This document shows positions 32,940 through 40,818 of a stretch of DNA of 44,590 nt, piece after piece. Position numbers and translations under genes: made by a program. The notes below the pieces were generated by a model. That model saw only the letters and a list, made by a program, of their open reading frames with translations, searched no databases and was not told the origin of the DNA. This DNA is from Clostridium sp. (GTDB lineage: Bacteria; Bacillota; Clostridia; Lachnospirales; Lachnospiraceae): contig JAGZZT010000019.1 in NCBI GenBank assembly GCA_018377235.1, forward strand, positions 1 through 44,590, given 5' to 3'. Each line of letters starts with the position of its first letter. The stretch's first letter is position 1.

Positions 32940-33030
32940 GGGAGTTTTTTGACGGAAATGCTTCTGTCTGGGCTAAGCGCCCAGTGCAGTCTGAACAGAG
33001 GTGAGGATTCGGGGAAAGGGAGAGTGTTAT

Positions 33031-34929
33031 ATGCTGAAAGATATGTTTAAAAAGACATATACCTTGATTGATACAAAACATAAAAAGGCTTCTGAGGAGA
33101 GGGAGGGGGCTGTAAATGAGGGACAGCCCAATATCCCCCAGGGCCTCTGGCGCAAGTGCAACAAGTGCGGCCGTCCGATTTACACGGAGGATGTAAGGAA
33201 CAACTACTACATCTGCCCTAAGTGCGACGGCTACTTCCGCGTCCACGCATACAGAAGAATCGAGATGACCATTGACAGCGGTTCCTTTGAAGAGTGGGAC
33301 AGGGAGATGGAGTTTATCAATCCCTTAAATTTCCCTGGATATGAGAAAAAGGTTCAGGCAGTTCAGGAAAAGACGAATCTGAATGAGGCGGTTGTGACGG
33401 GACGGGGAACGATCCATGGACAGAAGACAGCGATTGCTGTCTGTGATTCCCGTTTCATTATGAGCAGCATGAGTCATAATGTAGGTGAGAAGATTGCCAG
33501 AGCTGTGGAGAGGGCCACGGCTTTAAGGCTTCCTATCATTATTTTCGCCTGTTCTGGGGGAGCCAGGATGCAGGAGGGACTTGTCTCCCTGATGCAGATG
33601 GAGAAAACCTCTGCAGCCTTAAAGCGTCACAGCGATGCGGGACTGTTATACATCAGCGTTTTGACGGATCCTACCACCGGCGGTGTGACGGCCAGCTTTG
33701 CCATGCTGGGAGATATTATTATCGCAGAGCCCAAGGCACTGATTGGCTTTGCAGGACAGAGGGTAATCGAGCAGACCATCCGGCAGAAGCTTCCGGAGGG
33801 CTTTCAGAGAGCAGAGTTCCAGCAGGATCACGGCTTTGTGGATCTGATTGTGGAGCGTCCGGAGATGAAGGATACCCTGTCCTATCTGCTTCGGTTCCAT
33901 GCCAGCAGAAATCAGTGGAACTATAAGGGAGAAGGGCGCAGGGCCCAGACAGTCGAGAACGTGTCAGACAGGAAGAGCTGTCTGGAGGGAGGCGCGGCGC
34001 GGAGATTTCCGATTCTCTCAAATGGAGAATCTCTTGGAAAAGAGGCAGAGGCAGAACTTCTGGCCGCGGTGGAGAAGACTTTTGACAGAAAGAGCGCTGT
34101 GATTAAGAGGACTTCTGAGAAAGAATTCGAGGACATTTCAAACCGCCAGCTGAGCGCCTGGGATACGGTTCTCATTTCCAGAAGCGAGGACAGGCTGATT
34201 GCCAGTGATTATGTCGAGGAGCTGTTTGACGATTTTATCGAGCTTCACGGAGACAGGTATTTTGGGGATGATGGGGCTGTTATCGGAGGGATTGCTTCCT
34301 GGCACGGCATGCCTGTGACGGTAATTGCTCAGGAAAAGGGAAAGAGTACAAAAGATAACTTAAAGAGGAACTTTGGAATGCCCAATCCGGAGGGTTACAG
34401 AAAAGCTCTCAGGCTGATGAAGCAGGCGGAGAAGTTCGGACGTCCGATTATCTGCTTTGTGGATACACCAGGAGCATTCCCTGGTATTGAAGCGGAGGAG
34501 AGAGGACAGGGCGAGGCCATTGCCAGAAACCTGTTTGAGGCTTCTAACCTGACGGTTCCGGCTCTGTCCATTGTCGTAGGAGAGGGGGGCAGCGGAGGCG
34601 CCCTTGCCATGGCTGTGGGCAACGAGGTCTGGATGATGGAGAACGCTGTGTACTCTGTGCTTTCGCCGGAAGGATTTGCGGCCATTCTCTGGAAGGATGG
34701 AAAGAAGGCCAGCGACGCGGCCAAGGTAATGAAGATGACTGCCAAGGATCTTTATGAGCTGGGGCTGATTGAGTGTATTATTCCCGAGCCTGAGCCGGCT
34801 ACCAAGGCTAATAAGGAGCAGATCTGCCGCGGACTGGACTGGAGGCTGGAGGAGTTTTTCCTGCGTTTCAGAGAGATGACAAGGGAGGAAGCAGTCTGCC
34901 AGAGGTATGACAGATTCCGGGCCTTTTAA
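33031..34929 (+). CDS. accDA: Fused acetyl-CoA carboxylase carboxyltransferase, beta and alpha subunits
   Basis: A 632-residue protein joining both transferase subunits that move the carboxyl group from biotin to acetyl-CoA. The beta half starts with a zinc ribbon (Cys43, Cys46, Cys62, Cys65) and continues through SGGARMQEG and DPTTGGVTASFAMLGD. After a linker (about 305-365), the alpha half starts at LSAWDTVLISRSEDRLIASDY and runs through ELHGDRYFGDDGAVIGG, FGMPNPEGYRKALRLM and GEGGSGGALAMAVG. The N-terminal helical extension normal for AccA is largely missing. One uninterrupted frame crosses the junction. In most bacteria accD and accA are separate genes. The ATG at 33031 has GGGAG upstream. 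Confidence 0.95.
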   Translation: MLKDMFKKTYTLIDTKHKKASEEREGAVNEGQPNIPQGLWRKCNKCGRPIYTEDVRNNYYICPKCDGYFRVHAYRRIEMTIDSGSFEEWDREMEFINPLNFPGYEKKVQAVQEKTNLNEAVVTGRGTIHGQKTAIAVCDSRFIMSSMSHNVGEKIARAVERATALRLPIIIFACSGGARMQEGLVSLMQMEKTSAALKRHSDAGLLYISVLTDPTTGGVTASFAMLGDIIIAEPKALIGFAGQRVIEQTIRQKLPEGFQRAEFQQDHGFVDLIVERPEMKDTLSYLLRFHASRNQWNYKGEGRRAQTVENVSDRKSCLEGGAARRFPILSNGESLGKEAEAELLAAVEKTFDRKSAVIKRTSEKEFEDISNRQLSAWDTVLISRSEDRLIASDYVEELFDDFIELHGDRYFGDDGAVIGGIASWHGMPVTVIAQEKGKSTKDNLKRNFGMPNPEGYRKALRLMKQAEKFGRPIICFVDTPGAFPGIEAEERGQGEAIARNLFEASNLTVPALSIVVGEGGSGGALAMAVGNEVWMMENAVYSVLSPEGFAAILWKDGKKASDAAKVMKMTAKDLYELGLIECIIPEPEPATKANKEQICRGLDWRLEEFFLRFREMTREEAVCQRYDRFRAF

Positions 34930-34973
34930 TCAGGTCATTTGACCCCAACATCATAGAAAGTAGGAGAACGAGG

Positions 34974-36074
34974 ATGAATAGATTTAAACCGCTGAAAATA
35001 GGAAATCTGACAGCCAAACTTCCTGTAATTCAAGGAGGGATGGGAGTCGGCATCAGCCTTTCATCCCTGGCAGGAGCTGTGGCAAAGGCTGGAGGAGTGG
35101 GAATTATCTCCACTGCCCAGATTGGATTCAGGGATCCGGACTTTTATAAAAATTCTCAGGCGGCCAACTTAAAGGCTATGGAAACAGAGCTTAAAAAGGC
35201 CAGAGAAATTGCGCCGGATGGAATTTTAGGCTTCAATATTATGGTGGCTACAAAAAACTATGTGGAATACGTAAAGACAGCCGTTAAAACAGGGGCGGAT
35301 ATTATTATTTCCGGCGCAGGCCTTCCGGTTAATCTGCCGGAGTATGTGAAGGGAACGGCTACTAAGATTGCTCCTATTGTGTCCACTGTAAAATCTGCCA
35401 AGGTAATCTGTAAGCTCTGGGACAGAAACTACAAAACTGCGCCAGATCTGGTAGTGGTGGAGGGACCGCTGGCAGGCGGACATCTGGGCTTTTCCAGAGA
35501 GCAGCTGACAGAACTGGGAGCAGACACCGATCAGGTGTCAAAGACCTATCACAAGGCTGAATACGAGGAAGAAGTAAAGGGAATTATTGCTCTGGTAAAG
35601 GAGTACGGGGAAAAATACGGCAAGGAGATTCCTGTGGTAACAGCAGGCGGCGTCTATACCCATGAGGATGTGCGCCACTGTATCGAGGATCTGGGAGCGG
35701 ACGGAGTCCAGGTAGGAACCAGATTCGTTACCACAGAGGAGTGCGACGCGCCGTTAGTCTATAAACAGGCGTATATTAACGCAAAGGAGGAGGATATCGT
35801 CATTACCAAGAGTCCGGTGGGAATGCCGGGACGGGCGATTATGAATCCGTTCCTGAAAAAGATGACGGCAGAGGGAGAGAAGGTGACCAGGTGCTTTCGG
35901 TGCCTGGAACACTGCGATCCGGCTAATATTCCTTACTGCATTACTCAGGCCCTGATCAACGCGGCTCAGGGAGACGAGGATCGCGCTCTGATTTTCTGCG
36001 GCAGCAATGCCTGCAGAGCTAAGAAGATTGAAACAGTAGAGGAAGTTATGAGAGATCTCTGCTGCGGCGCTTAG
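34974..36074 (+). CDS. FabK/nitronate-monooxygenase-like flavoprotein with C-terminal cysteine cluster
   Basis: A 366-residue FMN TIM-barrel protein related to the FabK of this operon, with PVIQGGMGVGISLSSLAGAVA, GFNIMVA, the His motif GPLAGGHLGF and VVTAGGVYTHED. It is about 60 residues longer: the C-terminus holds Cys307, 310, 314 and 322 (CFRCLEHCDPANIPYC), Cys342 and 347, and a terminal CysCys, which could bind a metal or Fe-S centre. It may be an NAD(P)H-dependent flavin oxidoreductase or an alternative enoyl reductase. It follows accDA by 44 bp with its own AGGAG site and ends the operon at the strong terminator. Confidence 0.85.
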   Translation: MNRFKPLKIGNLTAKLPVIQGGMGVGISLSSLAGAVAKAGGVGIISTAQIGFRDPDFYKNSQAANLKAMETELKKAREIAPDGILGFNIMVATKNYVEYVKTAVKTGADIIISGAGLPVNLPEYVKGTATKIAPIVSTVKSAKVICKLWDRNYKTAPDLVVVEGPLAGGHLGFSREQLTELGADTDQVSKTYHKAEYEEEVKGIIALVKEYGEKYGKEIPVVTAGGVYTHEDVRHCIEDLGADGVQVGTRFVTTEECDAPLVYKQAYINAKEEDIVITKSPVGMPGRAIMNPFLKKMTAEGEKVTRCFRCLEHCDPANIPYCITQALINAAQGDEDRALIFCGSNACRAKKIETVEEVMRDLCCGA

Positions 36075-36087
36075 GGCAGTTCTATTT

Positions 36088-36132
36088 CCCGCCTTTCTGG
36101 CATAATGTTTGCCAGAAAGGTGGGATTTTTTT
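36088..36132 (+). terminator. Terminator of the fatty-acid synthesis operon
   Basis: CCCGCCTTTCTGGCA (36088-36102), 7-nt loop, TGCCAGAAAGGTGGG (36110-36124), then seven T (36126-36132). The right arm contains AAAGGTGGG, which also serves as the likely ribosome site for spmA, so hairpin formation and spmA translation exclude each other. Confidence 0.92.
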
Positions 36133-36760
36133 GTTGAATTTTTTATGGGCTGTGATGATGGCGGCGGGGCTCATTTGGGGAGCGTTTCACGGAACCCTTG
36201 CAGAGGTGACTAACGGCGCTCTGGAAGCGGCCAGGGAGGCAGTGACGCTAGGGATCACTATGCTGGGCGTTATGTCCTTCTGGACGGGAATTCTGGAAAT
36301 TGGACGAAAATCCGGACTGATGGAGGCGCTGGCAGGAAAAATGTATCCTATTCTTCATGTGATGTTTCCACGTATCCCCAGAGATCACCCGGCTTTGGAG
36401 TCCATCTGCGCTAATGTGACAGCCAATCTTCTGGGCCTTGGCTGGGCTGCCACCCCAGCTGGGCTGAAGGCTATGGGGGATCTGGAGACGCTGGAGGAAG
36501 AGCGGCGCAGGAGAAAAGACAGCCTGGCGATGAAACAGGGCGAGGCTAATGACGAGATGTGCGCGTTTCTCATTATCAATATTTCCTCTCTTCAGCTGAT
36601 TCCCATGACCATGATCGCTTACCGGGCCCAGTACGGATCCGCAAATCCGGCGGCAGTGACAGGGCCGGCACTTTTGGCCACAGGTGTGAGTACCCTGGCA
36701 GCGGTGGTGTTCTGCGCTATGAAAATGAGGGGTACCGGAACCAGGGAAAATCAGGTATAA
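36131..36760 (+). CDS. spmA: Spore maturation protein A
   Basis: A 209-residue membrane protein of the SpmA family, needed for spore core dehydration and heat resistance, and partner of SpmB. Helices alternate with conserved LGVMSFWTGILEIGRKSGLMEAL, PALESICANVTANLLGLGWAATPAGLKAM and FLIINISSLQLIPMTMIAYR, the last two being hallmarks of this nucleoside-transporter-gate fold. The start is non-ATG: TTG at 36131 or 36134, with AAAGGTGGG 6-9 nt upstream inside the terminator of the fatty-acid operon. No separate promoter was recognised. spmB is not adjacent but lies 2.3 kb downstream. Confidence 0.9.
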   Translation: MLNFLWAVMMAAGLIWGAFHGTLAEVTNGALEAAREAVTLGITMLGVMSFWTGILEIGRKSGLMEALAGKMYPILHVMFPRIPRDHPALESICANVTANLLGLGWAATPAGLKAMGDLETLEEERRRRKDSLAMKQGEANDEMCAFLIINISSLQLIPMTMIAYRAQYGSANPAAVTGPALLATGVSTLAAVVFCAMKMRGTGTRENQV

Positions 36761-36814
36761 TGAAACTATACGCAGAACGGTATGGTAAGGCATACGAAGA
36801 GAGGAGAAACTGCC

Positions 36815-37906
36815 ATGGGATTTGAGTTAAAAAAGTATACTGCGCCGGATTTTACAAAGGAGCCGTTTGTCTCAGCGCCGGACGCTGTGCTGGCTCCTGC
36901 TCCTAAGGATAAGACGGCGCCGGAAAACTACCACGCCACCACCATTTTCCCGGAGTATTTTAAGGTGGACGGAACCTGGCTGCTGGCAGAGGAGAGCCGG
37001 ATGGACTGCGTGGCTGTCTATGAAAATGGAAGGATAGCGGTTCGGGAGTTTCGGACGTTAAAGCAGGGAGACCTTGTATTTGTAGGAAGGACAGAGGAGG
37101 CAGAAGAGGGAATTTTCGTCTGGACTCACGGTTTTGAGGAGCCGGGAACTCAGTCCAAAGAAGCTTTTGCTTTCCGCCAGGGCAGATCCAGGGAGACGGC
37201 TTTTTCCAAGGACTACGACCACATTTATGAGCTGCTAAAGCATGAGAAGGATCATGGATATGTAGTATGGGTGATGGGACCGGCCTGCGCTTTTGACTCC
37301 GACTCCAGGGAGGCCTTTTCCAAGCTGGTTATGAACGGCTATGTGGATGCTCTTCTGGCGGGCAATGCGCTGGCTACCCACGATTTAGAGGGCGCCTATA
37401 AGAAGACGGCTCTTGGCCAGGATATTTATACTCAGGAGAGTTTTCCAGGAGGACATTACAACCATATTGACACCATCAACAGGGTGAGATACCATGGCTC
37501 CATTCCGGAATTTATTGAGAAGGAGCATATTGACAATGGAATCATGTACAGCTGCGTGAAAAAGAGAGTGCCCTTTGTGCTGACAGGCTCTATCCGGGAC
37601 GACGGCCCGCTGCCGGAGGTTTACGCCGATGTGTACGAGGGACAGTCTGCCATGAGGGAGTGCGTGAAAAAGGCCACCACTGTGATCTGTATGGCCACCA
37701 CCCTCCACTCTATTGCGACAGGAAACATGACTCCCTCTTTCCGGGTAATGCCGGACGGAACTATCCGGCAGGTTTATTTCTACAGCGTAGATATCTCTGA
37801 GTTTGCAGTGAATAAGCTGGGAGATCGGGGAAGTCTTTCTGCTAAGAGCATTGTGACTAATGTTCAGGACTTTGTGGTAAATGTGAGCAAGGGACTGGGA
37901 CTGTAA
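36815..37906 (+). CDS. TIGR00300-type (LOR/SDH, ornithine cyclodeaminase-like) protein
   Basis: A 363-residue protein whose middle and C-terminal parts match the TIGR00300/ArgZ-AgrE family: ATTIFPEYFKVDGTWLLAE and MDCVAVYENG (about 40-75), then a Rossmann-like domain with GYVDALLAGNALATHDLEGA, GGHYNHI, FVLTGSIRDDGPLPEV and LHSIATGNM. Characterised relatives convert ornithine to proline with bound NAD. The N-terminal domain of about 90 residues that usually precedes these segments is absent. The start at 36815 has GAGGAG 7 nt upstream. It lies between spmA and spmB; a role in sporulation is not implied. It ends at a strong terminator. Confidence 0.8.
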   Translation: MGFELKKYTAPDFTKEPFVSAPDAVLAPAPKDKTAPENYHATTIFPEYFKVDGTWLLAEESRMDCVAVYENGRIAVREFRTLKQGDLVFVGRTEEAEEGIFVWTHGFEEPGTQSKEAFAFRQGRSRETAFSKDYDHIYELLKHEKDHGYVVWVMGPACAFDSDSREAFSKLVMNGYVDALLAGNALATHDLEGAYKKTALGQDIYTQESFPGGHYNHIDTINRVRYHGSIPEFIEKEHIDNGIMYSCVKKRVPFVLTGSIRDDGPLPEVYADVYEGQSAMRECVKKATTVICMATTLHSIATGNMTPSFRVMPDGTIRQVYFYSVDISEFAVNKLGDRGSLSAKSIVTNVQDFVVNVSKGLGL

Positions 37907-37946
37907 GGAGATGGGTTTCCAGCCCTGACAGAAGCAGTTAAGTTAG

Positions 37947-38011
37947 AAAAAAGAACGGAAGTTTTCACGCTCCACCAGGAGCTTAGTCGCTGAAAAACTT
38001 CCGTTCTTTTT
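37947..38011. terminator. Bidirectional terminator after the TIGR00300-type gene
   Basis: AAAAAAGAACGGAAGTTTT pairs with AAAACTTCCGTTCTTTTT (37994-38011), with an inner GCTCC/GGAGC stem. U-tracts occur on both strands, so it also ends the leftward ArsC/Spx-like transcript. Confidence 0.9.
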
Positions 38012-38117
38012 ATAGCCTCCTAATCAGCCGAGCAGAAAACGCAGCTGGTCACTGTACCTGTCGATTCTGTCATATAGATTTTCTGCCATATAGATTTGCA
38101 GGTTTGGGTAATTCTTT

Positions 38118-38483
38118 CTACTGCTGTCCAGCCAGCTGCTTTTCCCAGTCAGCTTCCTTAAACCCTACCAGAACGAAATCGTTTCCCACTACGATGGGGC
38201 GCTTTACCAGCATTCCGTCTGTGGCCAGGAGGGCGTACTGCTCCTCCTCGCTCATGCCGGGCAGCTTGTCCTTTAAGCCCATGGATTTATAGAGAAGGCC
38301 GCTGGTATTGAAGAACTTTTTTAATGGAAGTCCACTCATCTGATGCCATTTTTTAAGTTCTTCAGCAGAAGGATTCTGCTCCTTGATATGGCGATCCTCA
38401 TAGGAGACTCCGGCTCCGTCCAGCCATTTTTTTGCCTTCTGGCAGGTAGTGCATTTCGGATATTCTACAAATAATACGCTCAT
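38118..38483 (-). CDS. ArsC/Spx-family thioredoxin-like protein
   Basis: A 121-residue member of the arsenate-reductase-like family (YffB/Spx/MgsR group). The N-terminal YPKCTTCQKAKKWLD has a CxxC redox pair (Cys10, Cys13), and the C-terminal LVKRPIVVGNDFVLVGF is the family signature with a conserved Arg-Pro. Without other arsenic genes nearby, a stress-response or uncharacterised reductase role is as likely as arsenate reduction. GGAGG lies 9 nt before the ATG. It is transcribed opposite to its neighbours, from a promoter that overlaps a dyad. Confidence 0.88.
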   Translation of the reverse strand: MSVLFVEYPKCTTCQKAKKWLDGAGVSYEDRHIKEQNPSAEELKKWHQMSGLPLKKFFNTSGLLYKSMGLKDKLPGMSEEEQYALLATDGMLVKRPIVVGNDFVLVGFKEADWEKQLAGQQ

Positions 38484-38536
38484 ACATTCATTCCTCCATG
38501 AAATAATTGATTAAAGATTAAAATAGTTTAGATCAT

Positions 38537-38565
38537 ATTATAGCTGTAAAGATACAACTTTACAA
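38537..38565 (-). promoter_or_regulatory. Promoter with dyad for the ArsC/Spx-like gene
   Basis: Reading leftward: TTGTAA (38565-38560), a 17-bp spacer and TATAAT (38542-38537). The inverted repeat TGTAAAG-N6-CTTTACA (38545-38564) covers the -35 and most of the spacer, the position expected of a repressor or activator site. Confidence 0.7.
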
Positions 38566-39058
38566 TGAGGTATACAGAAAAGTCGCGATAAACGTGTGAA
38601 TGCAGATTTTTCTAAAGTGACCATAAAACAGACAAAAACATCAGGATTTGCGGCTGGCTGCGTTTTCGGCTCAGTTCGCGCATCGTTTATCCGCCATTCG
38701 CGAAAACTTGCCTTACGGCTCAGACATTTCGCTCGATGGCGGAAATTAGTGCAAACTTCGCTGCGAAAGCCTCGCCATTATCGCCCAGCCTGATGCTATT
38801 TACTGTTGAAGCATTCTTGTGTTTACTGTGCAGAAAACGCAGTGAGCCCCTGCCAGGGACGATTCTGACTGGCTGAACAGCCGCTTTCTTCCCACAAATT
38901 TTAGAAAAACTTTCCGATTTCGCAAGAACCAATTCACAGATCCTACACAATCCCCCTGTATAATACCAGACATAAAACAAAAACAGACGGACGAAGGGCA
39001 GGAAAGAAAGAATCTGCCGGAGGCTCTTTGCATAGAATGGGAGTAAGGTCATTCAGGG
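38566..39058. repeat. Gene-free interval with a probable dispersed repeat
   Basis: About 490 bp. The portion 38639-38795 is bounded by CATCAGG and CCTGATG and contains CCGCCAT/ATGGCGG as an inner inverted pair and CGGCTCAG twice. It is richer in CG dinucleotides than the flanking DNA and is interrupted by stops in the frames. It looks like an intergenic repeat rather than a gene. The right part is AT-rich, with TATAAT at 38959-38964 but no convincing -35, possibly upstream of spmB. Confidence 0.45.
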
Positions 39059-39067
39059 AGCAGACTG

Positions 39068-39595
39068 TTGAAGGCAATTCTCTATCTCTCAGATTTTCTC
39101 GTTCCGGCTGTTCTGTTTTACATAATCGGCTTTGGAGTTCTTTCCAGACGTCCAGTATTTGATGATTTCATAGGGGGCGCAAGGGAAGGAATGAAAACAG
39201 TAGCCGGTATTCTCCCCACGCTGATCGGTTTAATGACAGCCGTGGGTGTCCTGAGAGCATCCGGATTCCTGGAGTTCCTTTCAGAAATATTGAAAGCTCC
39301 AGCAGGATTTCTCCATATTCCCGGAGAACTGATTCCACTTATCCTGGTACGCCTCGTGTCCAGCTCAGCTGCCACCGGGCTTCTTCTCGATATTTTCAGG
39401 ACGCAGGGGCCAGATTCTCTTCTGGGAATGACGGCGTCTATTATGGAGAGCTGTACAGAGACTGTGTTTTATACGATGAGTGTATATTTTATGACAGCTA
39501 AGGTGACGAAAACCCGCTGGACTCTGGCGGGGGCTCTTATTTCTACGGCTGCAGGCATAGGAGCCAGTATTTTGATTGCCGGTTTTCTGGCATAA
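39068..39595 (+). CDS. spmB: Spore maturation protein B
   Basis: A 175-residue membrane protein, partner of SpmA in spore maturation. Conserved segments: FDDFIGGAREGMKTVAGILPTLIGLMTAVGVLRASG, IPLILVRLVSSSAATGLLLDIF and SIMESCTETVFYTMSVYF. Length matches the family. It starts with TTG at 39068, with AGGGAG 7 nt upstream. In Bacillus and most clostridia spmB directly follows spmA; here 2.3 kb with two genes and a repeat separate them. Confidence 0.92.
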   Translation: MKAILYLSDFLVPAVLFYIIGFGVLSRRPVFDDFIGGAREGMKTVAGILPTLIGLMTAVGVLRASGFLEFLSEILKAPAGFLHIPGELIPLILVRLVSSSAATGLLLDIFRTQGPDSLLGMTASIMESCTETVFYTMSVYFMTAKVTKTRWTLAGALISTAAGIGASILIAGFLA

Positions 39596-39633
39596 AATCG
39601 TTTTTCACTGTAAAATTTTATTGGCGCTAACAG

Positions 39634-39662
39634 TTGCCGGCAAAGTCCGTTTATTGTATAAT
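39634..39662 (+). promoter_or_regulatory. Sigma-A promoter of the fabT-like gene
   Basis: TTGCCG (39634-39639), a 17-bp spacer and TATAAT (39657-39662). No FabT-type palindrome is visible nearby, so autoregulation is not suggested. Confidence 0.75.
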
Positions 39663-39703
39663 CAGTGGGGAAATTTTGTTTTTAGAAGGCGAAGGGGAAC
39701 ACT

Positions 39704-40144
39704 GTGGACAATTACGAGACATTCAATGAGGTACTGGTGAGGCTGTTCCGCGACATTATGGATATTGAACAGAAGGCTATCATAACGCCGGAGTTTCGGA
39801 ATATCACCAATAATGATATGCATGTCATTGAAGCCATCGGAATCGGGGCGCCTAAGAATATGTCCGCGATTGCCAGAGAGCTGTCCATTACAGTGGGGAC
39901 TCTCACGATTGCCATGAACAGTCTGGTGAAAAAGGGGTACGTGGTGCGGACCAGGGGAAAGGAAGATCGGCGGATCGTCTACATTTCCCTGTCAGATAAG
40001 GGCCGCAGGGCTTATGAGCATCACGCAAAGTTTCACAGGCAGATGATCGACAGCATAAAAGAGGAACTGACGCCTCAGGAGCTGGACATTCTTTATCAGG
40101 CGCTTACCAAGCTGAACCGCTGGTTCAGGGAATTAAATCAATAA
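39704..40144 (+). CDS. fabT: MarR-family regulator, likely FabT
   Basis: A 146-residue winged-helix dimeric regulator. Helix-turn-helix residues lie at about 50-75 (MSAIARELSITVGTLTIAMNSLVKKGYV), followed by the wing with REDRR-like RGKEDRRIVYISL. The N-terminal FNEVLVRLFRDIMDIEQKA and NDMHVIEAIG resemble streptococcal FabT, which represses fab genes when bound to acyl-ACP. The FabT-box match at 25182 supports this identity, although the gene is 3.6 kb past the end of the operon and not next to fabH as in streptococci. The start is GTG with AAGGGG upstream. A lipoprotein gene follows after 27 bp. Confidence 0.75.
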   Translation: MDNYETFNEVLVRLFRDIMDIEQKAIITPEFRNITNNDMHVIEAIGIGAPKNMSAIARELSITVGTLTIAMNSLVKKGYVVRTRGKEDRRIVYISLSDKGRRAYEHHAKFHRQMIDSIKEELTPQELDILYQALTKLNRWFRELNQ

Positions 40145-40171
40145 AATCAATGAATGAAAGAGGAGAACACG

Positions 40172-40777
40172 ATGAAAAAATTAATGATTGCTTTAACTGG
40201 AATTTTGATGAGCGTATCGCTGGCAGCCTGCGCGCCTACAGACACATCCGGCCAGAATCAGGATAAACAGGCAGCAGAGGGACAGACCGTGGAGGCTTCC
40301 ATTCCGGAGACAGAGCGGGAAATAGTGGAGAAGCTTCCGGACGCAGATGCGGCTCCGATGGCACAGGTCAGCATGTTTACTGTGAAGGAGAACCGCTCCG
40401 GCCTGAAGCAGAGCATGGACGCTATCGACTCTGAGGATGGAGAAACGATTGATCCGCAGCTTCTGGCAGATAAGATGGCTGAAAACGGAATTCTTGAGGA
40501 GGGAACCAAGGTGTTAAGCTTTTCCCAGGAAGGCTCTGTGATCAGCGTAGACCTTTCCGCTATGCCGAATCAGGACGACGTTCTGCAGCAGACGGCGGTT
40601 GCCAACACACTGCTTCAGAATTTTGAGGCTTCTGAGCTGAATCTGTCCGTAAATGGAGAAAAGCTCGGAACGATGGAGTTTAATAAGGGCTACAAGAACA
40701 TGGGAAGCGAGAACTCTGCGGCAGAGACAGAAAAAGAGAACGCAGCAGAAAGCTCTCAGGAAACAGAGGCAGAATAA
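40172..40777 (+). CDS. Lipoprotein with GerMN-like domain
   Basis: A 201-residue exported lipoprotein. The signal peptide ends in lipobox LAAC. A Gln/Glu-rich linker precedes a domain of about 110 residues with KVLSFSQEGSVISVDLSAMP and the later QTAVANTLLQNF...LNLSVNGEKLG, the pattern of the GerMN domain found in GerM and other sporulation and wall proteins. The tail is Glu/Ser-rich. The start at 40172 has GAGGAG 6 nt upstream. It lies 27 bp after fabT and may share its transcript. Function is unknown; the GerMN assignment is by motif only. Confidence 0.7.
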   Translation: MKKLMIALTGILMSVSLAACAPTDTSGQNQDKQAAEGQTVEASIPETEREIVEKLPDADAAPMAQVSMFTVKENRSGLKQSMDAIDSEDGETIDPQLLADKMAENGILEEGTKVLSFSQEGSVISVDLSAMPNQDDVLQQTAVANTLLQNFEASELNLSVNGEKLGTMEFNKGYKNMGSENSAAETEKENAAESSQETEAE

Positions 40778-40790
40778 CAGAAACCAGGAG

Positions 40791-40818
40791 AGAAGGGGAA
40801 CATCACCCCTTCTTTTTT
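40791..40818. terminator. Bidirectional terminator between lipoprotein and merR genes
   Basis: AGAAGGGG (40791-40798), 7-nt loop, CCCCTTCT (40806-40813) and five T. It overlaps the last codons of the leftward regulator gene, whose C-terminal lysines are encoded by the T-run. Confidence 0.85.

Noticed and set aside
38029..38094. 21-codon minus-strand frame after the ArsC/Spx-like gene
   Set aside because: The peptide looks protein-like, but no ribosome site precedes the ATG and it lies within a probable 3' untranslated region containing a CATATAGATTT direct repeat.
38720..39052. 110-codon minus-strand frame upstream of spmB
   Set aside because: It crosses the repeat-like segment and has no family resemblance. 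Its end arises from the repeat.
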